This document shows positions 8,870-17,769 of a stretch of DNA of 64,000 bases, in pieces. Position numbers and translations under genes: made by a program. The notes beneath the pieces were generated by a model that was not told where the DNA came from, did no database searches, and worked only from the letters and a program-made list of their open reading frames with translations. Within the stretch, counting starts at the first letter, position 1, and each line of letters begins with the position of its first letter. Origin of the DNA: JAWKOK01 sp963848115 (lineage in GTDB: Bacteria; Chloroflexota; Anaerolineae; Caldilineales; Caldilineaceae); the NCBI GenBank assembly GCA_963848115.1, contig CAWKCP010000016.1, positions 1-64,000 of the forward strand. Direction: 5' to 3'.

Positions 8870-9898
8870 TTATCTCGTGCTCCGACGCCATGCGCCGGCC
8901 TGTTCATCCAGTTCGCGAATGAGGGGTCCCTTGCCGTTGAGGTAGGCTTCGATGTTGTGATCGACCTGAGCGCCAAGACTCTGCTTCAGCAAAGAATAGC
9001 GCTGGGCTTGCTCGGGAAAGGCGTTGAGATAGGCGCAGAAATTGACATGGCGATCGATTTCAGGGTGGCCATCCTCAAAAACATGGACATGGTGGCTGTG
9101 CGCCGCATCCGTGCCCTTCCGAAAATAGCGACGGCCTGCAATGCCGTTTTCGCCACGCGGATCGTAGCCCAGGCTGATCAAGAGCGGATTCAGCCGATTG
9201 ACCCGCTCGATATCGCGCACGACCGGCAGAATATCGATGATCGGCTTGGCATAAATGCCGACAATGGCCGTGCTGCCGATATGGTGAATGTCTGCCAACT
9301 GATCGCCGAATGCCTCGGTCAGCGTGGCGGCTTCCTGGGCATACAGGCAGGGCCACATCGGATCATAGGGCACAACTTCGATCTTGCGGATGACGCCGCT
9401 GGTCTGGTTGTCCGGCGGTCGCGTCAGATCACGTTGCATGACGTAGTAGGTCGGTAGATCGTACCCCTTGTGCGCGTGCAGGCCCACCACGCTGTACCCG
9501 GAGCGTTCATAATAGAAGCGCGTTTCCGGCAACATTGTGCGCACGCAGAGGCGGACGTGAGCACGACCAATTCTCAGCGCCCGCTCCTCAACATAGGCGA
9601 TCAGCCGCCTGCCGATCCCGCGACGGCGAAAACTCGGGAGCACGGCCAAGCGATGAAAATAGACAAATTCGTCGCCGATGTCATAGAAGACGCATCCGGC
9701 CCGCCGGCCGTTGTGGATCGCCACGGCCGCATGTTCGGTTAGGAGCAATGAATACAGTTTCTCCTCGGTCTCTCGAAAGGCGCCTGACGGCGGGTCGAGT
9801 TTGCCACGATATTGGGCGAACGCCAGCTGAAGTAATCGGTGCAATGCAGGGACGTCACTTGCTTTGGCTGCGCGAATCGTGGTTCCATCTGTTGTCAT
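8870..9898 (-). CDS. GNAT acetyltransferase–GrpB (UPF0157) fusion
   Basis: A 342-residue two-domain protein. Residues about 5–165 are a GNAT domain with the acetyl-CoA loop in LAVLPSFRRRGIGRRLI and the FYYERSGY motif near its end. Residues about 175–335 are a GrpB/nucleotidyltransferase-like domain: VVPYDPMWPCLYAQE, IHHIGSTAIVGIYAKPIIDI and HSHHVHVF, then the helix with RDIERV. The GrpB fold resembles minimal nucleotidyltransferases with a conserved GST motif, here HIGSTAI. ATG 9898 is favoured over GTG 9904 because GAGGTG lies at better spacing. The substrate is unknown; the fusion suggests modification of one small molecule by two chemistries. Confidence 0.85.
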   Translation of the reverse strand: MTTDGTTIRAAKASDVPALHRLLQLAFAQYRGKLDPPSGAFRETEEKLYSLLLTEHAAVAIHNGRRAGCVFYDIGDEFVYFHRLAVLPSFRRRGIGRRLIAYVEERALRIGRAHVRLCVRTMLPETRFYYERSGYSVVGLHAHKGYDLPTYYVMQRDLTRPPDNQTSGVIRKIEVVPYDPMWPCLYAQEAATLTEAFGDQLADIHHIGSTAIVGIYAKPIIDILPVVRDIERVNRLNPLLISLGYDPRGENGIAGRRYFRKGTDAAHSHHVHVFEDGHPEIDRHVNFCAYLNAFPEQAQRYSLLKQSLGAQVDHNIEAYLNGKGPLIRELDEQAGAWRRSTR

Positions 9899-9923
9899 GG
9901 GCACTCACCTCGTCTGCAAACTC

Positions 9924-10184
9924 TCAGCCCGTCTTCAAACTTTCAACGAGATCGACATATTGCTGCATGGCCTCATCGGCCGACAGACCTTGTTGCTTGG
10001 CCCAGGCGTCGAACTTGGCGCGGTCAACCGGAGAGAACCGACCGGGCCGCTTGCCGGAGACGTCGCCCGCTGTCGCCTGCTTGTAGAGCGAGTAGAGCTG
10101 CAACAAGGTGTCGTTGTCCGGGCGTGAGGGTAGTTCTTTCGATTCGGCGACTGCTCTCTGGAACAGGGTGTTGAGATCGGGCAT
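9924..10184 (-). CDS. Acyl-CoA-binding protein (ACBP)
   Basis: An 86-residue four-helix ACBP that binds long-chain acyl-CoA in the cytoplasm. The family signature LYSLYKQATAGDVSGKRPG is present, with the conserved FDAWAKQQGLSADEAMQQYV C-terminal helix and the Tyr/Lys residues that hold the CoA 3'-phosphate. The start at 10184 has AAGGAG at 10191–10197, which rules out the longer frame beginning at 10268. ACBPs are ubiquitous in eukaryotes and patchy in bacteria. Confidence 0.92.
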   Translation of the reverse strand: MPDLNTLFQRAVAESKELPSRPDNDTLLQLYSLYKQATAGDVSGKRPGRFSPVDRAKFDAWAKQQGLSADEAMQQYVDLVESLKTG

Positions 10185-10230
10185 GGGTTTCTCCTTGGTG
10201 AGGTTGCTACGATGATCACGTCTTTTTTGC

Positions 10231-10337
10231 CACAGATGAGTCCACTGCAAAACCCCTTTTTTTGACACGAATTCACACGAATTATCACGAATTGTGTCGT
10301 CGCTCCCAGAGAGAAGACTCGTGTGAATTCGTGTCCG
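10231..10337. repeat. Half CACAGATG repeat plus CACGAATT palindrome
   Basis: A single GCCACAGATGAG half-site (about 10229–10241) is followed by a second palindrome type: GACACGAATTCACACGAATT (10264–10283) inverted in GTGTGAATTCGTGTC (10321–10335). The right arm ends nine bases from the stop codon (10346) of the cyclase-family gene. Confidence 0.7.
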
Positions 10338-10345
10338 GATCTCTT

Positions 10346-10990
10346 TTAAGCTTCTTCAATCGCCACAGCCCGTGTCGGCGAGCCATCGCAGCCGTGGATC
10401 TTGAGAGGGAGTGCGGTGAAGTGTACGGTCTCTTGGCTCAGATCGCGGAGATCGGCCAGGCTTTCGACGATCACGACTTCGGCCTGTAGGAGAATCCGGT
10501 GCACTGCGGTTAACTCCGCCCGATTTTCGGGACGCAGTGAGGCGACCGACGGCGTCTCCAGGCCGAGCAGAACGATGCCTTTCTCGACAAGCCAGGTGGC
10601 CAGGGCCGCTGAGACTCGCGGCATGTGGCTACGGTAATCCTCCAAATCGGCGTGACTGTCCCAGTCGGTGCGCAAGAGCAGCCGTGTGCCGGGGCCGATC
10701 TTCTCTGCCGCCGGCGCCAGATCCTCGACGGTGATGATGCTGTTGGGCTCGATGTGCGAGAGATCGACCACGAGCGCCGGTCCAATGCACTTGGCTAGAT
10801 CAAGCAGGTCGATGGTGCGGCCGCCGTCCACGAAATGCAACGGCGCGTCCATATGTGTACCTGCGTGGCTGTAGAGGTGCAGATTTGTCGTGTTGTAGCC
10901 GGTGTCGTCGATTGTGGTGTGTGGCTCGTACGAAACGCCGCGCATGTTGGCGGTGAAAGTGAGACTCAGATCGATAATGCGTTGGGTCAC
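10346..10990 (-). CDS. Cyclase-family metal-dependent hydrolase (kynurenine formamidase-like)
   Basis: A 214-residue protein of the cyclase/KynB superfamily, metal-dependent amidohydrolases acting on formamides or cyclic amides. The metal-binding signature H42-A-G-T-H46-M-D48-A-P-L-H52 is intact. It begins RIIDLSLTF, typical of the family, and has the conserved LLLGLETPSVAS and LPLKIHGCDGSPTRAVAI blocks near the C-terminus. No tryptophan-catabolism genes neighbour it, so the substrate is open. There is no signal peptide. Confidence 0.88.
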   Translation of the reverse strand: MTQRIIDLSLTFTANMRGVSYEPHTTIDDTGYNTTNLHLYSHAGTHMDAPLHFVDGGRTIDLLDLAKCIGPALVVDLSHIEPNSIITVEDLAPAAEKIGPGTRLLLRTDWDSHADLEDYRSHMPRVSAALATWLVEKGIVLLGLETPSVASLRPENRAELTAVHRILLQAEVVIVESLADLRDLSQETVHFTALPLKIHGCDGSPTRAVAIEEA

Positions 10991-11006
10991 TGGTCGGCTC
11001 CTGTGG

Positions 11007-12140
11007 TTAGGCCAGCGGCAGCCAGATCGTGAATGTACTGCCTCGATCGATGCCGTCGCTCTCGACTGAGATCCTGCCGCCCATGGCCCAGACGAGATGG
11101 CGGGCGATGGTCAGACCGATGCCGCTGCCGCCTGCTTTGCTGCCGCCAGTGCGACTGCGCGAGGGGTCTGCTCGATAAAATCGATCAAAGATGTGTTTCT
11201 GATCCTCCGGCGCGATGCCTTGACCCGTGTCCTGGATGGAGACCCGGGCAAAGTGATCGTCCGACGAGGTGGTCACCGTGATGCCGCCGCCTTCGGGCGT
11301 GTAGCGGATAGCGTTGGCCAGCAGATTGACGATAACCTGGGCTGTGCGATCGGCGTCGGCAAAGGCCGTTACGGGTGTATTGCTGACTCGCAGGGTCAGC
11401 GTCTGGCGTTCGGCGTCGATCTGTGGGCGGGATTGATTTGCCACCCGATCGACAACGCTATTGAGATCAAATGCCTGTATGGTTAGCTCAAACTGACCGG
11501 CTTCGACACGCGAGAGCGCCTGAAGGTCGTCAATCAGCCGTTGTAGCCGACGGACCTCCTGATACATGTGGCCAAAGGTCTCGTCGTTGTCGGGAAAGAT
11601 GCCGTCAAGCAGGCCCTCTAGATAGCCGCGTAGCCCGGTTAATGGTGTGCGCAATTCATGGGCAACGTTGCCGATCATCTCGACTCGCTGCTGTTCCACC
11701 TGGGCCAGCGATTCCGCCATCTCGTTAAAGTTGGTTGCCACCACGGCCAGTTCATCGCTGGCCGGTAGGGCGACCCGTTCGTCATAGTGGCCATCGGCAA
11801 TGCGCCTGCTGCTGTCGACGATGTCGTCCAACGGGCGCAGGATCTCGCGCATGAGCAGGATGCTGGAAAGAAGTCCTGCAACGGTTGCTGCGACAGCGGC
11901 CAGTGCCAACGATTGCAACACGACCTGCTGTAGTGTCTGGGTGATGGCGACAGTCGCCTGGTCGACGGTCTGCGATTCTGCGCCGGGCACGAGCGCGGTG
12001 AGGGTTGCTTCGATCTGTGACGGCAGTGAGCGCAATGCTATCTGGGCGGAGATCGCCAGCACGACGACACCGACAAAGACCACCAACATCTGCGTGCCGA
12101 CCAGTCGCCAACGCAAGCTCTGCCACGCGTTTCGTGCCAT
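11007..12140 (-). CDS. Membrane sensor histidine kinase (HAMP, class I)
   Basis: A 377-residue sensor kinase: TM1 at about 12–32, a short extracytoplasmic loop (about 33–75), TM2 at about 76–98, HAMP (99–151), HisKA with phosphoacceptor H161 in NVAHELRTPL, then HATPase_c with the N box VNLLANAIRYTPEGG, G1 DTGQGIAPED, F box and G2 SGIGLTIARHLV. The start is placed at ATG 12140 (MARNAWQ) because the preceding frame is the out-of-frame tail of the regulator gene. It begins two bases after the regulator's stop, so translational coupling is likely. Confidence 0.92.
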   Translation of the reverse strand: MARNAWQSLRWRLVGTQMLVVFVGVVVLAISAQIALRSLPSQIEATLTALVPGAESQTVDQATVAITQTLQQVVLQSLALAAVAATVAGLLSSILLMREILRPLDDIVDSSRRIADGHYDERVALPASDELAVVATNFNEMAESLAQVEQQRVEMIGNVAHELRTPLTGLRGYLEGLLDGIFPDNDETFGHMYQEVRRLQRLIDDLQALSRVEAGQFELTIQAFDLNSVVDRVANQSRPQIDAERQTLTLRVSNTPVTAFADADRTAQVIVNLLANAIRYTPEGGGITVTTSSDDHFARVSIQDTGQGIAPEDQKHIFDRFYRADPSRSRTGGSKAGGSGIGLTIARHLVWAMGGRISVESDGIDRGSTFTIWLPLA

Positions 12141-12141
12141 C

Positions 12142-12832
12142 TCAACGACTCTCGTCGACCAGTTTGTAGCCGATGCCGCGCATGGTCTGGATGAGATTGT
12201 CACCGCCGGCCTGTTCGATCTTGCGACGCACCTGACCGATGTAGACATCGACGATGCGGTCAGTGCCGTAGAAGTCATTGCCCCAGACACGGTCAATGAT
12301 CTGATCTCGCGTCAGCACGCTGTCCGGCGTGCAAGGCCAACTCCATCAGCAACGTGAACTCAGTGGTTGTCAGGTCGAGTTGGGTATCGCCGACAAAGGC
12401 TTCCATCCGATCCGGGAGGACGCGCAGGGAACCGACAGTGATCTCGTTGGCCGCGCTTCCGCTGTTGCCGCGGCTACGTCGCAGGATCGCCTCGATGCGT
12501 GCGACCAATTCTCTGGGGCTGAACGGTTTGGTGAGGTAGTCATCGGCGCCGATGCGCAGACCGGAGACCCGATCCGCTTCCTCGCTGCGCGCGGTCAACA
12601 TGAGGATGTAGACATCCGACTCCTCACGCAACCGTGCCGTGACTTCCATGCCGTCCATGCCGGGCAGCATCAGGTCGAGCACGACCAGGTCTGGATTGAC
12701 GAGACGCGCAGCCTCAAGAGCCTGGTCGCCCCGATCTACGCTGTGGACAGTGAAACCGGCGCTTTCCAGGTAGGTGCGCACGACATTCTGGATGGCGGTA
12801 TCGTCTTCAACAACGAGAATGGTTCCTTGCAT
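12142..12832 (-). pseudogene. OmpR/PhoB-family response regulator (frameshifted near C-terminus)
   Basis: From ATG 12832 the receiver domain is complete: E9 D10 D11, phosphoacceptor D53 in VVLDLMLPG, and Lys in YLTKPFSP. The winged-helix domain starts (LTTTEFTLLMELALHAG), then the frame goes off at about 12320–12326. One base over, the expected remainder is intact: SVLTRDQIIDRVWGNDFYG, VDVYIGQVRRKIE and TMRGIGYKLVDESR, ending TGA at 12142–12144. The 691-nt span is one base more than a multiple of three, consistent with a single inserted base. It pairs with the adjoining histidine kinase. Confidence 0.88.
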
Positions 12833-13045
12833 GGGTAGCCTGGACCTCAAGTGGGCTTGCGGCTGATTGAGTATTCACCACGCTACCACAATCTCCTGTT
12901 TGTTTGCAACGTCGGTTTTCTTGGTCTTGGCCACGATCGCGCGGAATCTTTTGCTCCATCTCTTCTCTCCAGGTGAGTCCTGATGTAAAATGGGCGAATC
13001 GACGGCAAATTTCGAGATTCGCGCTCCGTGTGCACAAGAGCGCAA
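12833..13045. other. Divergent intergenic region
   Basis: About 210 bases between the regulator (minus) and the CBS gene (plus). Promoters for both directions must lie here, but no convincing -35/-10 pair was found. No gene seen. Confidence 0.4.
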
Positions 13046-13071
13046 TATCATGAGAGATTATCATGAGAGAT
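13046..13071 (+). repeat. 13-bp tandem duplication over the CBS gene start
   Basis: TATCATGAGAGAT occurs twice back to back (13046–13058 and 13059–13071). Each copy contains an ATG. The first (13050) opens a seven-codon frame ending at TGA 13071–13073; the second (13063) starts the CBS protein. The duplication thus creates a short overlapping upstream frame. Confidence 0.8.
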
Positions 13072-13467
13072 GATGTGAAGGACCTACCGGTATTAAAGGC
13101 GAAGCGGTTTGGCGTCTACTCTTGCCATGAACGGGGTACTCTGAAGGAAGCCGCCAAGCTCATGGATGATCGCAACATCAGTTCCCTTGTGGTTGTCGGC
13201 GACAAAGGCCAATTGCGAGGCATCATCACGCGTTCTGATCTGGTACGAGCCTGCTATCAACAGGCCGACTGGGCGACCCAGAAGGTGGAAACCTGCATGA
13301 TCGCTGATGTGGTGACGGTAGAGCTCGACGCCACGCTCTATGATGTGATGCAGTTGCTGATCGAGAAGCATATTCACCGTGTTGTTGCCGTCCGCCGCGA
13401 AAACGAGTTGGTCATACCCATGGGTATCCTCTCTGACGCGGATATTGTCTATCACATGGCCCAATGA
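13063..13467 (+). CDS. Tandem CBS-domain protein
   Basis: A 134-residue stand-alone CBS pair (about 12–66 and 76–132), a module that binds adenosyl nucleotides and senses energy state. Each half ends with the (G/I)xxxxxDI/DL pattern: LRGIITRSDLVRACY and PMGILSDADIVYHMA. No other domain is attached, so a separate partner is expected but not apparent. The start at 13063 lies inside a 13-bp tandem duplication; no good Shine-Dalgarno site is visible. Confidence 0.85.
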   Translation: MRDDVKDLPVLKAKRFGVYSCHERGTLKEAAKLMDDRNISSLVVVGDKGQLRGIITRSDLVRACYQQADWATQKVETCMIADVVTVELDATLYDVMQLLIEKHIHRVVAVRRENELVIPMGILSDADIVYHMAQ

Positions 13468-14301
13468 GTTGAGGTGCGGATGGCGACTGAGCCTGCATTC
13501 CATCGCGCCTTTGGTCTTTAATCATCGGAGCGATGAATGTATTGCGTATCTTGAAAGGGCGTTCCTCCGTCAAATAAGTAGCGGACGCTGTGTGCGTACT
13601 TGACTAGGTACGATTGATGTCCCGGTTGAAACCGGTGAGACCCCGAGATTGAACGCTATTTGAACGGTGAATGTGGTATTTAGTATGCCATGGATGAGTT
13701 GCTGGGACCTCTCCTACTCACACGAATCCAGCCTTCATTTGGTATCCTGCGGCCAAGGCCGCTACCCCCGGCAATCGATGACCAATTGACCAAGATCTGC
13801 CGACTGCACCCTGTTTTTCCAACATCGCAGCAAATAGGCAGTTCCTTCCATCTGACAGCTCTAAACCGCGCCTAATGGTTCCTGGATGCTTGGGCCAATC
13901 TTAACGCGACTCTGGGCTAGTCATCAGAATTGACGATGCGATACAGGTGGTGAATGTACGGTTTTGTTCATACGGATTGGCAGGCGAGGATGTCACTTCC
14001 TTACGGAAGCTTAAGTTCAGGAGCGCGCCTAGGGATTTCGCGCAATTTCGTATGCAAGACGGAGGGATATCGTAGTTTAGGTTCTCTCAGTTTTGGGCGG
14101 CTTGTCGTATAGGATACTCTACATACGTTATGCACAATGTAGATCCATTTGAGGAAGCCAGATTTGGTTGATCCTTGCTTGAGGTTTTTGGGCCATCCGC
14201 CCAGATGCGAGATCTTGGGCCGGATCTTTACCTTGAACATGTTTGATTTGCGAAAGCAAGTGGTTGACTCAGGTGTTCCCCAAAGAAAAGGAGACTTTCG
14301 T
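13468..14301. other. 834-base gap, no gene recognised
   Basis: Short frames here (for example 13690–13875) lack protein-like composition. A small hairpin, CCGGTTGAAACCGG (about 13621–13634), may be a weak terminator for the CBS gene. The frame running into the nucleoside hydrolase from 14149 has no recognisable content before 14302. Nothing else seen. Confidence 0.5.
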
Positions 14302-15999
14302 GTGAATATGACTCAGATATGTCGGAGCGCTGTCCTGAAGGCTGAGTCCTTGTTGCGACCACGTCGGACTGCCTTATTGTTCCTGCTTGTTTTGCTGACA
14401 ATCGCCTCTCCGCAGATTGCCGGTGCGCAGAACGATGTGCCAGAGGAGGGGTTTGGGCCCATCCTCAGGCCGAACAACGAACTGCCCAGATGGCTGATTG
14501 ACGAACTCATTGCCAATAATCCGCCGGCTGCCGACGTGACTGCGGCCGATGTTCAGACCTCGTCATCGAACCCTAGTTTAATCATCGATTCAGACTTCGG
14601 CGTTGATGATACGGTCGCGGTTGCGGCGCTGCTGTCACTTGAACAAGGCATTGCCGAAACACCGATTCCTGTCGAAATTCAAGCAATCGTCACCGTTGCT
14701 GGTGTGACGACGGTGGAGAATGCAACGTATAACGCTGAGCTCTTGTTGGCCCAATATGGGTTGGATAGTGACGACATTCCAGTTATCGTGGGCGCAAACA
14801 AGCCGGAGAAGCGCAAGCTCAGCAGTACCGGCAAGTTGATTCATGGCCCGGACGGGCTCTGGTGGTTGGCGCAAATCACAAGGGAACAGCAGATAGACGC
14901 AGCGTCCCATAAGGGGAAGGGAAAAGGGAAGGGACCTTCTAAGAAGGCGAAAGACTTCTATTGCAAAGATGCCAACTTATCTGGCGCCACCTTGCTAACG
15001 CTCGGACCGTTGACCAATGTAGCCGAGGCGATAAAAAAGTGTCAAAAGACGTTCGAGCAGGCCGAGGGATTGCATTTGATCGTGCTTGGCGGCGCCGACA
15101 TGACCGGGACCGAGTCCCCACCGATGGGAAACGAGTCGCCCATCGTCGGCAGGAAGACACCTGTTACCGAGTACAATTTCTGGCAGGATCCGGAAGCGGC
15201 CCAGTATGTCTTTGATTTTGCCAGGCCACAGAAGCCGGGCGAAATGCCGGTGTTGAAGATCACGGTCATCCCGCAGAATACGTTTGCTCAATATGTGATT
15301 GGGTACGATGAGATCATAGCGTTGGCAACGTCGCAGAATGCAGTCGGACAGTGGCTCACAGCCCCTGTCTACGGTCCGCCCTACCAACCTCCAATGCTAC
15401 CTCCTCCATACGATTTAGCCTGGGGTCCGCTTCCGATCTACTATGGCGTTCAGGCTAGTAATGGCTTTGCGCCCGGTGTGCCCGATCTAGTTGCAGCGGC
15501 CTATGCGGTGGTTCCTGATGTTCAACGACATGCGGAAAGCGTTCCATCGGTTGTATCAATATTCGGCGACAGCAAGGCGTCTGCATTTGTCGGGGGGCAG
15601 AGTCTGATGGCACAGAGCATACTCGTGCCGGCGGTTGACCCCGGAGGGGATTCGCTGGAATTTGATATTGCCATTGGCACAACAGAACAGATTGCGCAGG
15701 ATTACGACGATAAGACGCTCAGTAATCTTGCCAATGCCGTTTTTGCCAACGACGAGCCATTCTATCCGGATAATGGTTTGTTGGCGGACTTCCTCTTTGG
15801 TGCCATTGCTGCACCACCCAACAATGCAGATGTTGTGGCCCAGATTGACCCGGAGTTGGTTCGAGGGTTCCTTCGGGATACATTGACCGCGCCTTTTCCG
15901 TCGGCAAAGGCGTCCGTTGTAGACGCGAGCGCAAGTGCACCCGAGGATGGTGCGACGCAGGATGAACGGATATTCGTGCCCTTCATTGCCACGGAGTAG
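14302..15999 (+). CDS. Secreted nucleoside hydrolase-like protein
   Basis: A 565-residue exported protein. GTG 14302 is chosen because AAAAGGAG (14286–14293) lies 8 bases upstream. An N-terminal signal peptide (LLFLLVLLTIASPQIAGAQ) is followed by an inosine/uridine-preferring nucleoside hydrolase domain: DSDFGVDDTVAVAAL corresponds to the Ca2+-binding DTDxGxDD motif with Asp retained, then LLTLGPLTNVAEAI, IVLGGADM and TEYNFWQDPEAA. A Lys/Gly-rich insert (KGKGKGKGPSKK) interrupts the domain. The extended C-terminus ends ERIFVPFIATE, like the short hydrophobic tails of exported Chloroflexota proteins. It would cleave ribonucleosides outside the cell. It lies 133 bases upstream of the diterpene cyclase, same strand. 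Confidence 0.82.
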   Translation: MNMTQICRSAVLKAESLLRPRRTALLFLLVLLTIASPQIAGAQNDVPEEGFGPILRPNNELPRWLIDELIANNPPAADVTAADVQTSSSNPSLIIDSDFGVDDTVAVAALLSLEQGIAETPIPVEIQAIVTVAGVTTVENATYNAELLLAQYGLDSDDIPVIVGANKPEKRKLSSTGKLIHGPDGLWWLAQITREQQIDAASHKGKGKGKGPSKKAKDFYCKDANLSGATLLTLGPLTNVAEAIKKCQKTFEQAEGLHLIVLGGADMTGTESPPMGNESPIVGRKTPVTEYNFWQDPEAAQYVFDFARPQKPGEMPVLKITVIPQNTFAQYVIGYDEIIALATSQNAVGQWLTAPVYGPPYQPPMLPPPYDLAWGPLPIYYGVQASNGFAPGVPDLVAAAYAVVPDVQRHAESVPSVVSIFGDSKASAFVGGQSLMAQSILVPAVDPGGDSLEFDIAIGTTEQIAQDYDDKTLSNLANAVFANDEPFYPDNGLLADFLFGAIAAPPNNADVVAQIDPELVRGFLRDTLTAPFPSAKASVVDASASAPEDGATQDERIFVPFIATE

Positions 16000-16132
16000 T
16001 CAGCTAAGGACCTGCTTGTGACGGTGTCTTGCCGTGATATTACCCGAGATTGTTCGCCGCCTACGTGCGGCTCATGGATCATCGGCACTGGCAGCATGAG
16101 CAATCGAAAGTTGAAGATGACAAAATGACGGG

Positions 16133-17716
16133 ATGTCCATCATGATAAGCCCCAACGTAATAGACCGGATAAGCCCCAACGTAATAGACCGGCCAAGCAG
16201 CTCGTATACGGACGTACTTCTACAGGAATTGCGTACGTTGATCGGCGATTTGGGCAAGGATGGCGGGATCATCAGTCCATCGGTCTACGATACTGCGCAG
16301 GTTCTGCGCTTCTATCCGCCAGCGGAGGGTGTTGAGCCAGCCTTGGAATGGTTGCTTTCGCAGCAGCAGGCTGACGGAGGCTGGGGCGATCCCATCGCTC
16401 CATATGCCCGGGATATGCCGACGATGGCCGCGATATTGTCTCTACACCAACATGGAACCACGGTTTTGGAGCGCCGAGCCGTCAAGGCCGGTTTGGCTTT
16501 CATAGGTGCCCAACGTGATAAATGGATTCATCTTCCAGAGGAGATACCTGTTGCTGCGGAGTTGATTATTCCAGCACTTGTTAAAGACATAAGACGGTTC
16601 GGTCTCGGTGATATATCTGGAGTCTATATCTCGTTGATGCAACTGTCGCGGGAGCGCTTCAAGCGACTCATTGACGAACAACCTGGCCGCGAAAATCGGT
16701 CGGTCTTTTCATGGGAGGCGTGGGGTGATCAACTTTGTCGAGATTTGGTTGACGCTAACGGCAGTGTAGGTAGTAGTCCGGCTGCGACCGCCATGTGGTT
16801 GCAGCGTTCATCGTCTTCTCCTTCGTCACATTCTCGGCTTCGCCTACAGGCTGAAAAATATCTACATAAGGCATCAAGGGCGACGACGGTTGATATCCCT
16901 GGAGTCTGTCCGACCGTCTGGCCGCTTGACCGTTTCGAACAGGCGTTTTCACTATACGCACTAGTGGCGGGGGGGGCGATTCGGCATCCTGGAATATCCC
17001 AACAGGTGCGCAATCAAATTGATGATTTGGGGCGTTCAGTAAAACCGAATGGAATCGGCTTCAACGATCATTTTGTTCCGGACGGTGACGACACTGCTGC
17101 TTCCCTGGCCGTATTGTCCGAGTTCAACATACCAATCGAGGGCAATCCATTGTCCCATTTCATGTGCAACGACCATTTTGTTGCCTATTTAGGGGAACTG
17201 CAGTCCTCTCTTTCGTTGACAGCCAGATCTACACACGCAATGCATAGTGCGGATCAAGACGTGTCAGTTTTTCAGCATTATCTTTCCAACCACCAACAGC
17301 GAGATGGGCGATGGCTGGGCGATAAATGGAATGTTTCGTGGATATACACAACGAGTCATGTTTTGTTGGCGCTGTCATCATTCGAATGTTCGGAGTCTAT
17401 TCGTTCAGGAGTCAAGGCTATTCTGGACGCCCAACGCACTGATGGAGCGTGGGGAACCGGCCTAGAACCGTGCCCGAACGAGACGGCCTATGCTTTGATC
17501 GGCCTGCGCGCTCATCGGTACCTGGGGTTTGAAGAAATTGAGTGTGCAATACTAAGTGGCAGAATTTGGCTACGGGATAACGCTTTGAAGTACGGACGTA
17601 ATCTCCCTTGCCCCTCATCGCGCCGGCTGTGGCAGAACAAAGAGCTTTATTCGCCTTATCGAATAGACCGCGCTTATCAATTGGGTGCTATTTTCGATAC
17701 GCATGATCTCCAGTAG
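16133..17716 (+). CDS. Class II diterpene cyclase (Rv3377c / kolavenyl-diphosphate-synthase type)
   Basis: A 527-residue α-helical-barrel cyclase that would protonate and cyclise geranylgeranyl diphosphate to a bicyclic (labdane, halimane or clerodane) diphosphate. The general-acid motif D317-G-D319-D320 (DxDD) is intact. Other family marks: SPSVYDTAQV (48–57), QQADGGWG (78–85), NGSVGSSPAATAMWL (209–223), DKWNVSWIYTTSHVL (397–411) and QRTDGAWG (434–441). There is no class I DDxxD, so it makes a diphosphate, not a free terpene. A tandem duplicated octapeptide (SPNVIDRI, residues 6–20) follows the start. It resembles M. tuberculosis Rv3377c in order of motifs and length. It lies upstream of an Rv3378c-like gene. 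The start is uncertain (ATG 16133 or 16142). Confidence 0.9.
   Translation: MSIMISPNVIDRISPNVIDRPSSSYTDVLLQELRTLIGDLGKDGGIISPSVYDTAQVLRFYPPAEGVEPALEWLLSQQQADGGWGDPIAPYARDMPTMAAILSLHQHGTTVLERRAVKAGLAFIGAQRDKWIHLPEEIPVAAELIIPALVKDIRRFGLGDISGVYISLMQLSRERFKRLIDEQPGRENRSVFSWEAWGDQLCRDLVDANGSVGSSPAATAMWLQRSSSSPSSHSRLRLQAEKYLHKASRATTVDIPGVCPTVWPLDRFEQAFSLYALVAGGAIRHPGISQQVRNQIDDLGRSVKPNGIGFNDHFVPDGDDTAASLAVLSEFNIPIEGNPLSHFMCNDHFVAYLGELQSSLSLTARSTHAMHSADQDVSVFQHYLSNHQQRDGRWLGDKWNVSWIYTTSHVLLALSSFECSESIRSGVKAILDAQRTDGAWGTGLEPCPNETAYALIGLRAHRYLGFEEIECAILSGRIWLRDNALKYGRNLPCPSSRRLWQNKELYSPYRIDRAYQLGAIFDTHDLQ
16145..16192 (+). repeat. 24-bp tandem duplication at the N-terminus of the diterpene cyclase
   Basis: The 24-base unit beginning ATAAGCCCCAACG and ending AATAGACCGG occurs twice without mismatch (16145–16168, 16169–16192). 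It keeps the reading frame and doubles the peptide ISPNVIDR. Confidence 0.95.
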
Positions 17717-17769
17717 CCGGCAGGGAATAGAATGTGCCAAACCACGTCTTCGCTTATGGGTGGGTCGGG

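Noticed and set aside
10259..10337. CRISPR-like array from repeated CACGAATT units
   Set aside because: The units are short, irregular and arranged as an inverted repeat without spacers of constant length; no cas genes are present.
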